A stretch of DNA of 32,928 nucleotides, from assembly GCA_016779005.1 (NCBI GenBank), contig JADHOL010000006.1:1-32928 (forward strand), written 5' to 3'. Below the pieces are notes generated by a model. That model had not been told where the DNA came from. It ran no database searches and was given only the letters and a program-made list of their open reading frames with translations. The stretch's first letter is position 1. Every line of letters starts with the position of its first letter. The DNA is from Alphaproteobacteria bacterium (GTDB taxonomy: Bacteria; Pseudomonadota; Alphaproteobacteria; Puniceispirillales; Puniceispirillaceae). The translations under genes and the position numbers were made by a program. Shown in pieces: positions 1 through 8,834 of the stretch.

Positions 1-90
1 CAATGCTGAAACAGCTTCCACAAGATTATCATCTTGCTCATGCGGATGCGGGTTATCTGATGATACCCAGTTTTTAAGAAATTCGATCAC
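1..90 (-). CDS. 5' end of an unidentified small protein gene, possibly TerB-like (partial)
   Basis: The gene runs off the left edge. The minus strand has a GTG at 88-90 preceded by an AGGAG ribosome binding site with a six-base spacer, and the frame stays open to the edge for 30 codons. The peptide begins with a short hydrophobic/basic stretch (IEFLKNWV) and continues into an acidic segment rich in D, E and H that ends in an alanine/leucine helix start (LVEAVSAL). This resembles the N-terminus of small alphaproteobacterial TerB/DjlA-like proteins, but 30 residues are too few to assign a family. It follows hslR on the same strand after 69 bases and may share its transcript. An upstream ATG at the same site runs into a stop after two codons, so GTG is the likely start. 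Confidence 0.55.
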   Translation of the reverse strand, partial: MIEFLKNWVSSDNPHPHEQDDNLVEAVSAL

Positions 91-104
91 AGCATTCTCC
101 TTAG

Positions 105-160
105 ATTTATTCTTTGAAATTTATTCTTTGAAATTTATTTTTTGAAATTTATTTTTTGCT
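105..160. repeat. Four tandem copies of a 14-bp AT-rich unit
   Basis: Units at 105-118, 119-132, 133-146 and 147-160 follow the pattern ATTTATTCTTTGAA; the first two are identical, the third has one C-to-T change, and the fourth also differs at its last two bases. The array fills almost the whole gap between hslR and the next minus-strand gene, and its last base is the first base of the hslR stop codon. The pattern is consistent with slipped-strand expansion. Confidence 0.9.
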
Positions 161-558
161 TATGGCACAAAGCTATCTTTTAATCGCTCTGTTTCTCGTC
201 GTTGCTTTTTCGTAGGTCTACCCGTTCCTGTCTCACGCCTCTCAAAATCCACATCTTTGTTTTTATCTTGTTTATTTGACTCTGAGATTATTGGTGAAAG
301 GTCTTCATATAACGCTATTGCCTCTGGTGCTGGGCCTCTTCTTTGGCCGATTTCCAATATTTTTATTACTCTTACATGTTTGGCTTGCGGGAAAGTCAGA
401 ACCATTCCAATAATTGCTGTTCGGTGCGGTTTGTTAGTAATGTCACCATTTATACGTAGTTTTCCAGACTGGATTAATTTAGTTGCCTGTGTTCTAGTTT
501 TAAAAAACCGTGCATACCAGAGCCATTTATCCAGCCTTGTTATCGTCTCTTCAGTCAT
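160..558 (-). CDS. hslR: S4-domain RNA-binding protein, Hsp15 (HslR) family
   Basis: This 132-residue protein has an S4 RNA-binding domain over about residues 8-65, starting with the typical RLDKWLW..RFFKTR segment and including SGKLRINGD and the following turn. In E. coli, Hsp15 binds stalled 50S subunits that carry peptidyl-tRNA and helps recycle them; the same role is inferred here. The C-terminal third (about residues 95-132) is highly charged, with many K, R, E and D, as in alphaproteobacterial members. The ATG at 558 lies four bases after the stop of the upstream helicase gene, so the two are almost certainly cotranscribed and perhaps translationally coupled. The pairing with a Suv3-like helicase is conserved in Alphaproteobacteria and suggests a shared role in RNA or ribosome handling. 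Confidence 0.88.
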   Translation of the reverse strand: MTEETITRLDKWLWYARFFKTRTQATKLIQSGKLRINGDITNKPHRTAIIGMVLTFPQAKHVRVIKILEIGQRRGPAPEAIALYEDLSPIISESNKQDKNKDVDFERRETGTGRPTKKQRRETERLKDSFVP

Positions 559-562
559 TTAT

Positions 563-3439
563 TTATTTTTTTAGGTTGGCAAGAATTGCAAATGGGGAAT
601 GCGGATTTACGTCCACTGGTTTTGATGCTTTATTTGCAGCCTTTTGATGGTTTGCTTTTTGGTGAGACCCTTTTTGATTATTGTTCCTCTTAAAAGGTTT
701 TTGGGATTGAGCGCCCCCTTTTTTATTCTGGTTTTGTTGTCTGCCTGCGCTCTCACCTGATTTAGCGTTACTCATCCGTCTATTATTTTGTCGCTGCTTT
801 TTAATAAAAACAGGAATTGCTGGCTTTTCGGGGTCTTCTGCTGGCTCTTCTCTTACCTTTTCAAACCCTAACCCCACTATCATAGAGGCCATAATATCTC
901 TGCCGACCCCTGCAAGAGACAACATCTCATCTGTAATACCAAACTCGCCAGACCTTGCAGCAGTCCTTACAAGGGCTGCAACACGCTCTACCATATCAAC
1001 GCGCATTACCTTATCCCCAATTCGCCGATAGCCTGCTGATAGCCAGTAATTATCAGCAATACCCTCAACTAGATCAATGGAGACTCTGCCTTCAGGTGGA
1101 GGACCACAGGCTGGAAAATCTTGATTATAAATCGAATATAGCATTACCCGTAATTTAATAGCTGCAGGCTTAAGCAATTCAGGCATAAAGACTGTTTCAG
1201 TGCCAATGCGAATTCCTGCTCTGGCTAGAAACGGCTTGTCGCTATCTGGCATTTCTTTTAATTGATCTGAAATAAGGGTTCGGCTCATTACCCCTAAATT
1301 TTCATAAAGCCGAAACATGATGCCCCGCGCAATCCCGCTCATCATAGGGGCTTGCTGTATTGATGCTTCTTGGCCCGTCTCATCAGAATGGCCTGGCTCA
1401 TCAGAATCGATAGGCGCCTCGATAAGATTATTTTCTGGTTGCTTAGCGTGTGTGGCTTGTTGCGTATTTAGGGCAGCAGCATCATTTTGAATGGGCTCGG
1501 CCTTTGATTGCGGTAACACCTCAACCTCAGATATCTCTTTCTGTTCTGTCTTATTATTCTTGGCCTTACTATCAGCTAGATCTATGTTTTGAAGTTTTAA
1601 TAAATTTCCAAGAAGCGTATCCACCTGCTCCTTAAAAATAGCTGTGAGCTTTTCTTTAATGCGCTGTTTTTGATCTATGGACAGCAATTCACTATCAAAA
1701 ACCTCTACTCTTGGTGAATATAGCTGCTCCGATTTTACAAGCCTAGCAATGTTAGTATCACGCCAATTAACGCCTGCCTTTTCATCTAATTTAAAGGCTC
1801 CTTCTGCTGAAGCAATAACCGCTTTAACACGCCTTTCAATTTCATCTGGCAATGCTTTGCGCGCTGCAGCCAAAATCATGGCTTTTTCGTCATTTTCAGA
1901 GATGGCTGGAAGAAATGTAAAACCGTTAAGGGTTCCTACTTCCTCTCCTTCCACTATCACTGTTCCGTCCATTTTTACAGATGAGATCAAATTAGTTGCT
2001 TCCTTTAGTCGTCTTGATAAATGTGCTGCGCGTTTATCTACAAAGCGCTGTGTTAATCTATTATGTAGCTCGTCTGATAGTCTATCTTCAATTGTTCTTG
2101 CTAGATGTTGCCATTCTTCTGGCTCATCCGTCCAGCTTGTTTTATGTGTAATATAGGTCCAAGTGCGTATATGCGCAATTCTTGTCATTAAAGCATCTAT
2201 ATCTCCATCTAGTCTTTCAAGATGTGATAGCTGAGTTGCAACCCATTTTTTGTCAAGTTTTCCACTAGTCGCTAAATTCATATATATTCGGGCAAGCATA
2301 ACGGTATGACTATCTGTCATCATATTACGGAAATCAGGAATTTGGGCTACATCCCATAATAGTCTTAGCCGTGTTTTGTTACTCGCAAGCTCGGCTATAT
2401 CAGGGATAACGGCAAGGGCTTGCAATGTTAGATGATCTATCGCATCTGCTTTTCGAAGTAAAAATGGCTCTGGCGCAGGTGCGTCCAAGGAGCTTAAAAG
2501 ACTCCTAAGACTCTCAAAAGAGAGCTTTCGATTACGCCAATAAAGCTGCCTGTGAGGGGGAAAGATATGATTCTCAATAGCATCAATCATATTATCTTCT
2601 AATGGGCGGCATCCTTGTGTTACACCAAATGTTCCATCTTGGGTGTATCTGCCGGCACGACCCACGATTTGTGCCAATTCAGCTGGATAAAGGTGGCGCA
2701 TATGCTTGCCATCAAACTTGGTATCAGCTGCCAGCGCAACATGCTGAATATCCATATTCAAACCCATGCCGATAGCGTCCGTTGCAATCAGAAAATCAAC
2801 CTCGCCAGACTGATACATATCAACTTGCGCATTTCGGGTTCTAGGCGATAATGCGCCCATTACCACAGCAGTTCCGCCGCGCTGTTTTCTAACCGTCTCT
2901 GCTAGATGATATACATCAGGCGCACTAAAGGCGACGATGGCAGACCGGCGCAACAGACGCGTAACTTTTTTCTGACCACTATAAGTCAGTCTAGACAATC
3001 TCATTCTGGTTTCGAAAACCGCCTCTGGAAGTAGCTTTTTGAGCAATGGGCGCATCGTCTCAGCCCCTAATAATAGGGTCTCATGCCTTCCTCTTGCATG
3101 CAAAATTCTATCCGTAAATACATGGCCTCTCTGGCTGTCGCTTGCTAGTTGAACCTCATCTATCGCAAGACACTCAACACTCACCTCAAGGGGCATAGCC
3201 TCAACCGTGCAACAATAAAACCTAGCATGCTTGGGAAGAATTTTTTCTTCGCCTGTTATTAATGCAACCTGTGAGACGCCAACTCTTGCCACCAGCCTGT
3301 CATAATTCTCGCGTGCCAATAATCTTAGAGGAAAGCCTATCATACCAGACTGGTACCCAAGCATTCTCTCAATAGCATAGAAGGTTTTGCCAGTATTTGT
3401 CGGGCCTAATAAAATAGTAATTTTTGGTGCATGTAGCAT
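563..3439 (-). CDS. Suv3/MgpS-like superfamily 2 RNA helicase
   Basis: This 958-residue protein is an SF2 helicase related to mitochondrial SUV3. Visible motifs in order are Walker A GPTNTGKT at 12-19, motif II DEVQ at 94-97 (SUV3-type rather than DEAD), the DAIGMGLN segment at 221-228 and motif VI QIVGRAGR at 257-264. A helical middle region follows. A low-complexity stretch rich in K, Q, E and A lies near residues 620-700, and the last 80 or so residues are a basic tail rich in N, K and Q, a likely RNA-binding tail. In mitochondria SUV3 unwinds RNA for degradation; the role here is inferred from homology. The start ATG has an upstream AGGTG four bases away. The gene sits four bases before hslR. 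Alphaproteobacterial homologues are of similar size (about 900-1,100 residues). Confidence 0.9.
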   Translation of the reverse strand: MLHAPKITILLGPTNTGKTFYAIERMLGYQSGMIGFPLRLLARENYDRLVARVGVSQVALITGEEKILPKHARFYCCTVEAMPLEVSVECLAIDEVQLASDSQRGHVFTDRILHARGRHETLLLGAETMRPLLKKLLPEAVFETRMRLSRLTYSGQKKVTRLLRRSAIVAFSAPDVYHLAETVRKQRGGTAVVMGALSPRTRNAQVDMYQSGEVDFLIATDAIGMGLNMDIQHVALAADTKFDGKHMRHLYPAELAQIVGRAGRYTQDGTFGVTQGCRPLEDNMIDAIENHIFPPHRQLYWRNRKLSFESLRSLLSSLDAPAPEPFLLRKADAIDHLTLQALAVIPDIAELASNKTRLRLLWDVAQIPDFRNMMTDSHTVMLARIYMNLATSGKLDKKWVATQLSHLERLDGDIDALMTRIAHIRTWTYITHKTSWTDEPEEWQHLARTIEDRLSDELHNRLTQRFVDKRAAHLSRRLKEATNLISSVKMDGTVIVEGEEVGTLNGFTFLPAISENDEKAMILAAARKALPDEIERRVKAVIASAEGAFKLDEKAGVNWRDTNIARLVKSEQLYSPRVEVFDSELLSIDQKQRIKEKLTAIFKEQVDTLLGNLLKLQNIDLADSKAKNNKTEQKEISEVEVLPQSKAEPIQNDAAALNTQQATHAKQPENNLIEAPIDSDEPGHSDETGQEASIQQAPMMSGIARGIMFRLYENLGVMSRTLISDQLKEMPDSDKPFLARAGIRIGTETVFMPELLKPAAIKLRVMLYSIYNQDFPACGPPPEGRVSIDLVEGIADNYWLSAGYRRIGDKVMRVDMVERVAALVRTAARSGEFGITDEMLSLAGVGRDIMASMIVGLGFEKVREEPAEDPEKPAIPVFIKKQRQNNRRMSNAKSGESAGRQQNQNKKGGAQSQKPFKRNNNQKGSHQKANHQKAANKASKPVDVNPHSPFAILANLKK

Positions 3440-3586
3440 TCGACACCTAGTTGCCTAATTCATATTGACGGCTACGCTTGACTGTTTTGTGAGGTGGATT
3501 TGCCTAAGCTTACTGTATCCCTTGAGGTATTCTAGGCCAAAAATAGGCAATTAACATCATTTTATTGCACTGCTGTGAACCTAAAT

Positions 3587-3622
3587 TTCCCCCAGCACCT
3601 GATTTATAAGATGCTAGGGGAA
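3587..3622 (-). terminator. Hairpin downstream of acnA, probable terminator
   Basis: An 11-bp inverted repeat with one mismatch (left arm 3587-3597, right arm 3612-3622, with a CCCC/GGGG core) encloses a 14-base loop. It begins 11 bases after the acnA stop on the minus strand. The following bases on that strand are only moderately U-rich, so efficient intrinsic termination is uncertain. The rest of the 194-base gap up to the helicase gene shows nothing else I can assign. Confidence 0.45.
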
Positions 3623-3633
3623 GTCATGAGTGC

Positions 3634-6309
3634 TTAAGCTGCCGCTAATTGACGTAAAACATAATGCAGAATGCCGCCATGACGGAAATATTCTGCTTCA
3701 CCTGCGGTATCGATTCTTGCAAGCAAGGTAATCTGTTTTTCGGAACCATCTTCATAAGTAACCGTAGCCTGTAACTTTTTACCTGGAGTGACACCATCTG
3801 CAATACCCATGATATTCACAGTTTCAGACCCGCTAAGTTTTAGGGTTTCGCGTGTATCCCCATTCGTAAATTGAAGTGGAAGCACGCCCATACCAATAAG
3901 ATTAGAGCGGTGAATCCTCTCAAAACTCTCAACAATAACAGCAGAAACACCCAAAAGCCTTGTTCCCTTTGCTGCCCAGTCACGACTTGAACCTGTTCCA
4001 TATTCTTTGCCACCAACAACAACCAGCGGTGTTTGCTCGCGTGCATAACGCATGGCAACATCATAAATCGGGGCAACATCACCAGATGGTATATGAACAG
4101 CATAGCCACCTGTTGTACCTGAAGCAGCCTCATTTTTTAGCCTGATATTTGCAAATGTTCCTCGCATCATGATTTCATGATTGCCGCGTCTTGCCCCATA
4201 GGAGTTAAAGTCGTGCTGCGAAATCTGTCTCTCTGAGAGAAAATCACCCGCTGGACTATCCTTTCTGATAGCCCCTGCAGGGCTAATATGGTCAGTAGTG
4301 ATAGAATCTCCCAAGACTGCAAGAATGCGCGCCTGATTAATGTCACTGGCTGCATCTGGAACCTCTGCTGTCATGCCTTCAAAATAAGGTGGGTTTTGAA
4401 CATAAGTCGAATCGCCATCCCAATTATAAGTCAGACTATTGGTACTTTGTATCTGCTGCCATTCGGCTGGACCTGTAAACACATCTGCATATCTGGATTG
4501 GAATAGCTGCCGGCTTACAACTGCATCCAGCTCAGCCCTGATAGCCGCATTTGATGGCCAAATGTCTGAAAGAAAGACTTCATTTCCATCCTTATCAGTT
4601 CCTAATGACTCTTGATTCACAACTTTGGTAACAGAACCTGCAAGAGCATAAGCAACAACCAATGGCGGTGACGCAAGATAGTTAGCAGCAACATGTGGGC
4701 TTATTCTGCCCTCGAAATTTCGATTTCCAGACAAGACGGATGTTACAATAAGATCTCCTTTTTCCACCGCATCTGCTAATGGCGGCTCTAACGGGCCAGA
4801 ATTACCAATGCAGGTTGTACACCCATACCCAACCGTATTAAAACCAAGCGCATTTAAATGTTCAGACAAGCCAGCGGCATTTAAATAATCAGTGACGACT
4901 TGTGAGCCAGGTGCAAGAGATGTTTTAACCCATGGCTTTACCGTTAATCCGCTTTCATTTGCTGCCTTGGCAAGAAGCCCCGCTGCAATCAAAACCGATG
5001 GGTTTGATGTATTGGTGCAACTTGTTATTGCCGCAATTACAACATCACCATCTGTGAGATTATAGTCTTTTGATTCAACCATCTGAGATTTTGGTGTATC
5101 TCTTTTAGTTGTTTGCACCAAGGTATCAGCAAAGCTTTCAGCAACATTGCCTAATTCAACCCTGTCTTGTGGTCGCTTAGGCCCTGCAAGAGACGGCACA
5201 ACCGTTGATAAATTCAAGGATAAGGTATCTGTGAAATGAGGTGCATCATCTGGCTGGTGCCACATCATCTGTGCTTTTGCATAGGCTTCTACCAATGCAA
5301 TTCGTTGCTCTTCACGCCCCGTAAGCTGCAAATAATTTATTGTTTCACCATCAATTGGAAAAAAGCCACAAGTTGCCCCATATTCAGGCGCCATATTTGC
5401 GATTGTTGCTCTGTCAGCTAATGATAATTCATGGACACCTGGGCCATAAAATTCAACAAACTTTCCAACCACTCCTTTTTGTCTGAGTGCTTGCACTATC
5501 ATTAAAACCAAATCCGTGGCAGTTGCGCCTTCTGGCAAAGCACCATCTAGATAAAAACCGATAACATCTGGAACCAGCATCGAGATGGGCTGTCCTAGCA
5601 TCGAGCTTTCCGCTTCAATTCCGCCAACACCCCAACCAAGAACAGAAAGACCATTTACCATTGTTGTATGGCTGTCTGTGCCAACAACTGAATCAGGGTA
5701 AGCAACTGTCATATTCCCTTCTTGCTTAGTCCAGACTGTTTGCGCCAGATATTCCAAATTCACCTGATGACAAATCCCAGTGCCAGGAGGAACCACTCGG
5801 AAATTGCTGAATGCCTTCGAGCCCCATCTTAAAAACTCATACCGTTCGGCATTTCTCTCAAACTCTATTTGTGTGTTTTTTTCCAGTGAGTCACCACCGC
5901 CAAAATAATCAACCATAACAGAATGATCTATCACAAGATCAACAGGCGATAATGGGTTGATTTTTTCAGGATCGCCGCCAATAGCGCTCATTGCATCTCG
6001 CATCGCAGCTAAATCAACAACTGCCGGAACGCCTGTGAAATCTTGCATCAACACACGCGCAGGTCTAAACGCGATTTCATTCGCATCCCCCTTGTTATCA
6101 GCCCAATTTGCAACCGCAATAATATCGTCATCTGTAACGGTATCACCATCATGGTTACGCAACAGATTTTCCAAGAGGACCTTCAAAGAATAAGGTAATT
6201 TATGGATGGATGGATACGTTTTAGCCAGTTCAGGCAGTGAATAATAAGTATAGGTTTGGTCTGCGACCCCTAATTGCTGGCGGCATTTATCTTTTAATGT
6301 TTCTGTCAT
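3634..6309 (-). CDS. acnA: Aconitate hydratase A
   Basis: This is a full-length AcnA-type aconitase (891 residues; family usually about 890-900). It interconverts citrate and isocitrate in the TCA cycle in the cytoplasm using a [4Fe-4S] cluster. The three cluster cysteines are visible as SCTNTSNP (Cys431) and GYGCTTCIGNSG (Cys497 and Cys500). Other family signatures are VGTDSHTTM near 209-217, GVGGIEAE near 227-234, and a C-terminal swivelling domain containing GDSITTDHISPAG and YGTGSSRDWAAKG. The ATG at 6309 has a GGGGGAGAT purine run just upstream on the minus strand. The gene is divergent from ccmA, an arrangement found in several Alphaproteobacteria. Nothing in the protein looks unusual. 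Confidence 0.97.
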   Translation of the reverse strand: MTETLKDKCRQQLGVADQTYTYYSLPELAKTYPSIHKLPYSLKVLLENLLRNHDGDTVTDDDIIAVANWADNKGDANEIAFRPARVLMQDFTGVPAVVDLAAMRDAMSAIGGDPEKINPLSPVDLVIDHSVMVDYFGGGDSLEKNTQIEFERNAERYEFLRWGSKAFSNFRVVPPGTGICHQVNLEYLAQTVWTKQEGNMTVAYPDSVVGTDSHTTMVNGLSVLGWGVGGIEAESSMLGQPISMLVPDVIGFYLDGALPEGATATDLVLMIVQALRQKGVVGKFVEFYGPGVHELSLADRATIANMAPEYGATCGFFPIDGETINYLQLTGREEQRIALVEAYAKAQMMWHQPDDAPHFTDTLSLNLSTVVPSLAGPKRPQDRVELGNVAESFADTLVQTTKRDTPKSQMVESKDYNLTDGDVVIAAITSCTNTSNPSVLIAAGLLAKAANESGLTVKPWVKTSLAPGSQVVTDYLNAAGLSEHLNALGFNTVGYGCTTCIGNSGPLEPPLADAVEKGDLIVTSVLSGNRNFEGRISPHVAANYLASPPLVVAYALAGSVTKVVNQESLGTDKDGNEVFLSDIWPSNAAIRAELDAVVSRQLFQSRYADVFTGPAEWQQIQSTNSLTYNWDGDSTYVQNPPYFEGMTAEVPDAASDINQARILAVLGDSITTDHISPAGAIRKDSPAGDFLSERQISQHDFNSYGARRGNHEIMMRGTFANIRLKNEAASGTTGGYAVHIPSGDVAPIYDVAMRYAREQTPLVVVGGKEYGTGSSRDWAAKGTRLLGVSAVIVESFERIHRSNLIGMGVLPLQFTNGDTRETLKLSGSETVNIMGIADGVTPGKKLQATVTYEDGSEKQITLLARIDTAGEAEYFRHGGILHYVLRQLAAA

Positions 6310-6350
6310 TAGTATCTCCCCCTAGTCTGTTTCATCACAAACAGGTTAAT

Positions 6351-6420
6351 TGCACATTTTGAGTAATGGCCGGATGAGGTGCGCCAACATTCGGTCAGCG
6401 AGACTATAACGTAATGTGCA
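6351..6420. promoter_or_regulatory. Divergent acnA/ccmA control region with an 8-bp inverted repeat
   Basis: The gap between the divergent acnA and ccmA starts (6310-6542) must hold promoters for both. The clearest structure is a perfect inverted repeat, TGCACATT at 6351-6358 and AATGTGCA at 6413-6420, with arms 54 bases apart and the right arm followed by a T run. It could be two operator half-sites, or could form by chance in AT-rich DNA. I see no convincing -35/-10 pair. Confidence 0.3.
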
Positions 6421-6542
6421 TTTTTTTTCCAGATTAAACCCATGATTATTTGGAGGCATTATTTCACTCATTAAAAATCACCGCTCCTATTTTGGCACAA
6501 AATGACTAGACCCAATTGATAAAATCAGTTTACAAAATAGGT

Positions 6543-7178
6543 ATGGTTGCACTCCAGTCGATTGATGATGAATTATTCCTGTCCAAAGTAAGCATCTTTC
6601 GTGGTCACAAATTAATCGTAGACGAGATATCATTTCGATTACCTGCTGGCGGCATATGCCTGCTTCAAGGGCCAAATGGAGCAGGAAAAACAAGTCTTCT
6701 TCGTGTTGTTGCAGGCTTCCTTCCTGCTAATGCTGGGGTGTTAAGTCTTGGCGCTCATTTGTTTAATCCGGTTACGTCAATCTTACCTATCTGGTATATT
6801 GGCGCGCCGTTCGGGTTTCATCCAAGCTTAACAGCTGCCAAAAACCTCTCTCAAATAGCATCTATGCGTAATCTATCGCTGCCTATCGATGATAGCTTTC
6901 ATATTAAAGACTTTGCGGACCAGCCTTTGCGCACATTATCATCTGGTCAATTACAACGTCTTGCTCTCAGCCAATTACTTCTTCGAAAAGACAGCCATAC
7001 GCCTGACCTCTGGTTGCTTGATGAGCCAAATAGCGCTCTTGATTCATATCATTGCCTTGTCCTTGAGACTATGATTGAAAAACATATTCGCTCTGGAGGC
7101 CGTGTTATAGCTGCTACGCATCAGCCCTTATGTGAGCATCTCTCGCCAGAGATTATTCAGCTGGAGGCCCAAAAATGA
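6543..7178 (+). CDS. ccmA: Haem exporter ATP-binding protein CcmA
   Basis: CcmA is the ATPase of the CcmABCD complex, which releases haem-loaded CcmE during cytochrome c maturation at the inner membrane. This small ABC ATPase shows Walker A GPNGAGKT (43-50 from the ATG), an ABC signature SSGQLQRLAL, Walker B LWLLDEP with the following NSALD D-loop, and the switch histidine in ATHQP. The size, about 211 residues, matches the family. I chose the ATG at 6543 because it leaves a normal short leader before the first strand; a TTG at 6516 would add nine residues and has no better ribosome binding site. The stop overlaps the ccmB start (ATGA), a sign of translational coupling. Confidence 0.93.
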   Translation: MVALQSIDDELFLSKVSIFRGHKLIVDEISFRLPAGGICLLQGPNGAGKTSLLRVVAGFLPANAGVLSLGAHLFNPVTSILPIWYIGAPFGFHPSLTAAKNLSQIASMRNLSLPIDDSFHIKDFADQPLRTLSSGQLQRLALSQLLLRKDSHTPDLWLLDEPNSALDSYHCLVLETMIEKHIRSGGRVIAATHQPLCEHLSPEIIQLEAQK

Positions 7179-7849
7179 TGCTCATTTTCTGGCATTATTT
7201 CAAACGAGAGTTCGAGATAAGCATTTCTCAAGCAACTGATATCCTGAGCCAAATTGGTTTTTTCATGTTGATTATGGTGCTATTTCCGCTTGCTTTGGGC
7301 CCAGACCCAGACCAGCTAAAACAATTTGGAATCGCGATTATCTGGATTGCGGCCTTTGTATCAATTGTGCCCGCATATGAGCGATTATTCTCAGATGATT
7401 ATACCCATGGATTTATTGAAAAAGCGCTTCATAACGCTCAGCCCCTTGGCTGTTATGCTGCTGCAAAATGTTTTTGCTTCTTTTTAGTTACAACCGTGCC
7501 TTTGCTTATTATCTTGCCTGTGATTTGCTTGATGATTGGCATTAATTCATCCTTGTATTTTGAGATAGCGCTATCACTTTTGCTTGGTATGCTTGGTATG
7601 ACATTACTAGGCGGCATCGCCTCAGGGCTGGTGTTGGGAGCAAGAAGAGCTGCTATTCTAGGAGCTGTATTAATTCTACCCCTCAGTCTTCCGATATTGA
7701 TTTTTGGAACTATGTCAGGATTAGCACTGATGGAATCAGAGCCCATAAAGCCCCATCTATATCTTTTGATAGCACTGGATTTATGCCTTATTGTCATCTC
7801 AATTCCTGCAATGCAGCTAGGCCTGAAAAACGCAATAGAAAATGATTAA
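7175..7849 (+). CDS. ccmB: Haem exporter permease CcmB
   Basis: This 224-residue membrane protein is the permease partner of CcmA in the CcmABCD haem-handling complex. It begins with the WHYFKREFEI amphipathic segment typical of CcmB and has about six hydrophobic segments, near residues 25-45, 50-65, 95-120, 125-150, 155-180 and 195-215. The family is usually about 220 residues. The start overlaps the ccmA stop by four bases (ATGA); a second in-frame ATG follows immediately and could equally be used. An 83-base gap separates it from ccmC. Confidence 0.93.
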   Translation: MMLIFWHYFKREFEISISQATDILSQIGFFMLIMVLFPLALGPDPDQLKQFGIAIIWIAAFVSIVPAYERLFSDDYTHGFIEKALHNAQPLGCYAAAKCFCFFLVTTVPLLIILPVICLMIGINSSLYFEIALSLLLGMLGMTLLGGIASGLVLGARRAAILGAVLILPLSLPILIFGTMSGLALMESEPIKPHLYLLIALDLCLIVISIPAMQLGLKNAIEND

Positions 7850-7932
7850 TGATTATGCTACCAAAACCTCGTTTCTCATTCTCTTCCATATCAGCAGAGA
7901 AGTGTTAAAAATGTGCATCAGCAAGGACACCT

Positions 7933-8646
7933 ATGTTTGATTACTTTGCAAATCCAACTAGATTCAGCAAAATAGCGCGGCTGATATTGCCCTGGCTTGA
8001 AATCATATCCGTTGCGTGTCTTGGATATGGTCTGTATCTTGCTCTTTTAAGTTCACCTGCTGATTATCAGCAAGGCGATGCGGTGCGCATTATGTATATT
8101 CATGTTCCAGCGGCTTGGATTGCGCTCTCTAGCTATTTGCTGCTGGGTATATGTGCATTTTTCTTTCTTATCTGGCGACATCCGTTAGCGGAGATTGCAG
8201 CACGTTCTATTGCACCGATTGGAACAGGCTTTGCTGTCATAACCCTGATTACAGGTAGCTTGTGGGGTAAGCCTATTTGGGGTGTCTGGTGGGTTTGGGA
8301 TGGCAGGCTTACTTCAATGCTGATTTTATTCTTTTTCTTTGTGGGCTATCTTGCACTCTCAAACGCATTTGAGCAGACAGAGCGAGGCGCAAGGCCAGCT
8401 GCTATCCTTGCTCTAATAGGCTGTATAAACCTTCCCATCGTTAAATTCTCGGTTGATTGGTGGCATACCTTGCATCAACCAGCAAGTATAATGCGCTCTG
8501 GCGGCATTGCGATTGACAGCTCTATGCTCTGGCCATTATTTACACTGTTTGTGGCGTTTCATCTGCTTTTTATTGTAATTGTACTAACCCGTATGTTGAC
8601 TGTTCTAAATGAGCGAAAACTTCAAAGCCGGATGATACGAAGCTGA
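7933..8646 (+). CDS. ccmC: Haem lyase/transfer protein CcmC
   Basis: CcmC binds haem at the periplasmic face of the inner membrane and attaches it to the chaperone CcmE. The 237-residue protein has six predicted transmembrane segments and the tryptophan-rich WWD motif (WGVWWVWDGRLTS, residues 116-128). Candidate axial haem ligands are His57 in HVPAAW and the histidines in WWHTLHQP (178 and 181), matching the conserved pair in E. coli CcmC. The length is usual. It lies between ccmB and ccmD on the same strand. ccmE, ccmF, ccmG and ccmH are not in this window and must lie elsewhere if the pathway is complete. Confidence 0.94.
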   Translation: MFDYFANPTRFSKIARLILPWLEIISVACLGYGLYLALLSSPADYQQGDAVRIMYIHVPAAWIALSSYLLLGICAFFFLIWRHPLAEIAARSIAPIGTGFAVITLITGSLWGKPIWGVWWVWDGRLTSMLILFFFFVGYLALSNAFEQTERGARPAAILALIGCINLPIVKFSVDWWHTLHQPASIMRSGGIAIDSSMLWPLFTLFVAFHLLFIVIVLTRMLTVLNERKLQSRMIRS

Positions 8647-8661
8647 AAATGGAGGCTGATT

Positions 8662-8796
8662 TTGTTTTCTGATTACACTTTTTATATAGGGGCCTGTTAT
8701 TTTATATCGCTCATAACTGTGCTTATATTCTATATCCATGCAAAAATACGGTTATATCAGTCAAATCAAAACCTATCCAAGACTAGAACAGACTGA
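8662..8796 (+). CDS. ccmD: Haem exporter protein CcmD, 44 residues, TTG start
   Basis: A short frame begins 15 bases after the ccmC stop. A GGAGG ribosome binding site at 8651-8655 with a six-base spacer points to TTG at 8662; no ATG gives this frame. The 44-residue product has one transmembrane segment (about residues 8-26), preceded by DYTFYIG and followed by a basic amphipathic stretch (HAKIRLYQ), the usual layout of CcmD: a short N-terminus, one helix, then a charged helix. CcmD holds CcmABC together and aids release of holo-CcmE. The assignment rests on position and topology, because CcmD sequences are poorly conserved. The last gene of this run, it converges on the corrinoid-activation gene. 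Confidence 0.82.
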   Translation: MFSDYTFYIGACYFISLITVLIFYIHAKIRLYQSNQNLSKTRTD

Positions 8797-8834
8797 CTTA
8801 GACGCGCTAATCCAAGCATTCTAAGCTTAACATA

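Noticed and set aside
1677-2156. 159-codon plus-strand frame inside the helicase gene
   Set aside because: It is fully antisense to a well-supported gene with clear motifs, has no recognisable domain, and is typical of shadow frames.
7453-7797. 114-codon minus-strand frame inside ccmB
   Set aside because: Antisense to a real membrane-protein gene; composition reflects the opposite strand and no ribosome binding site supports it.
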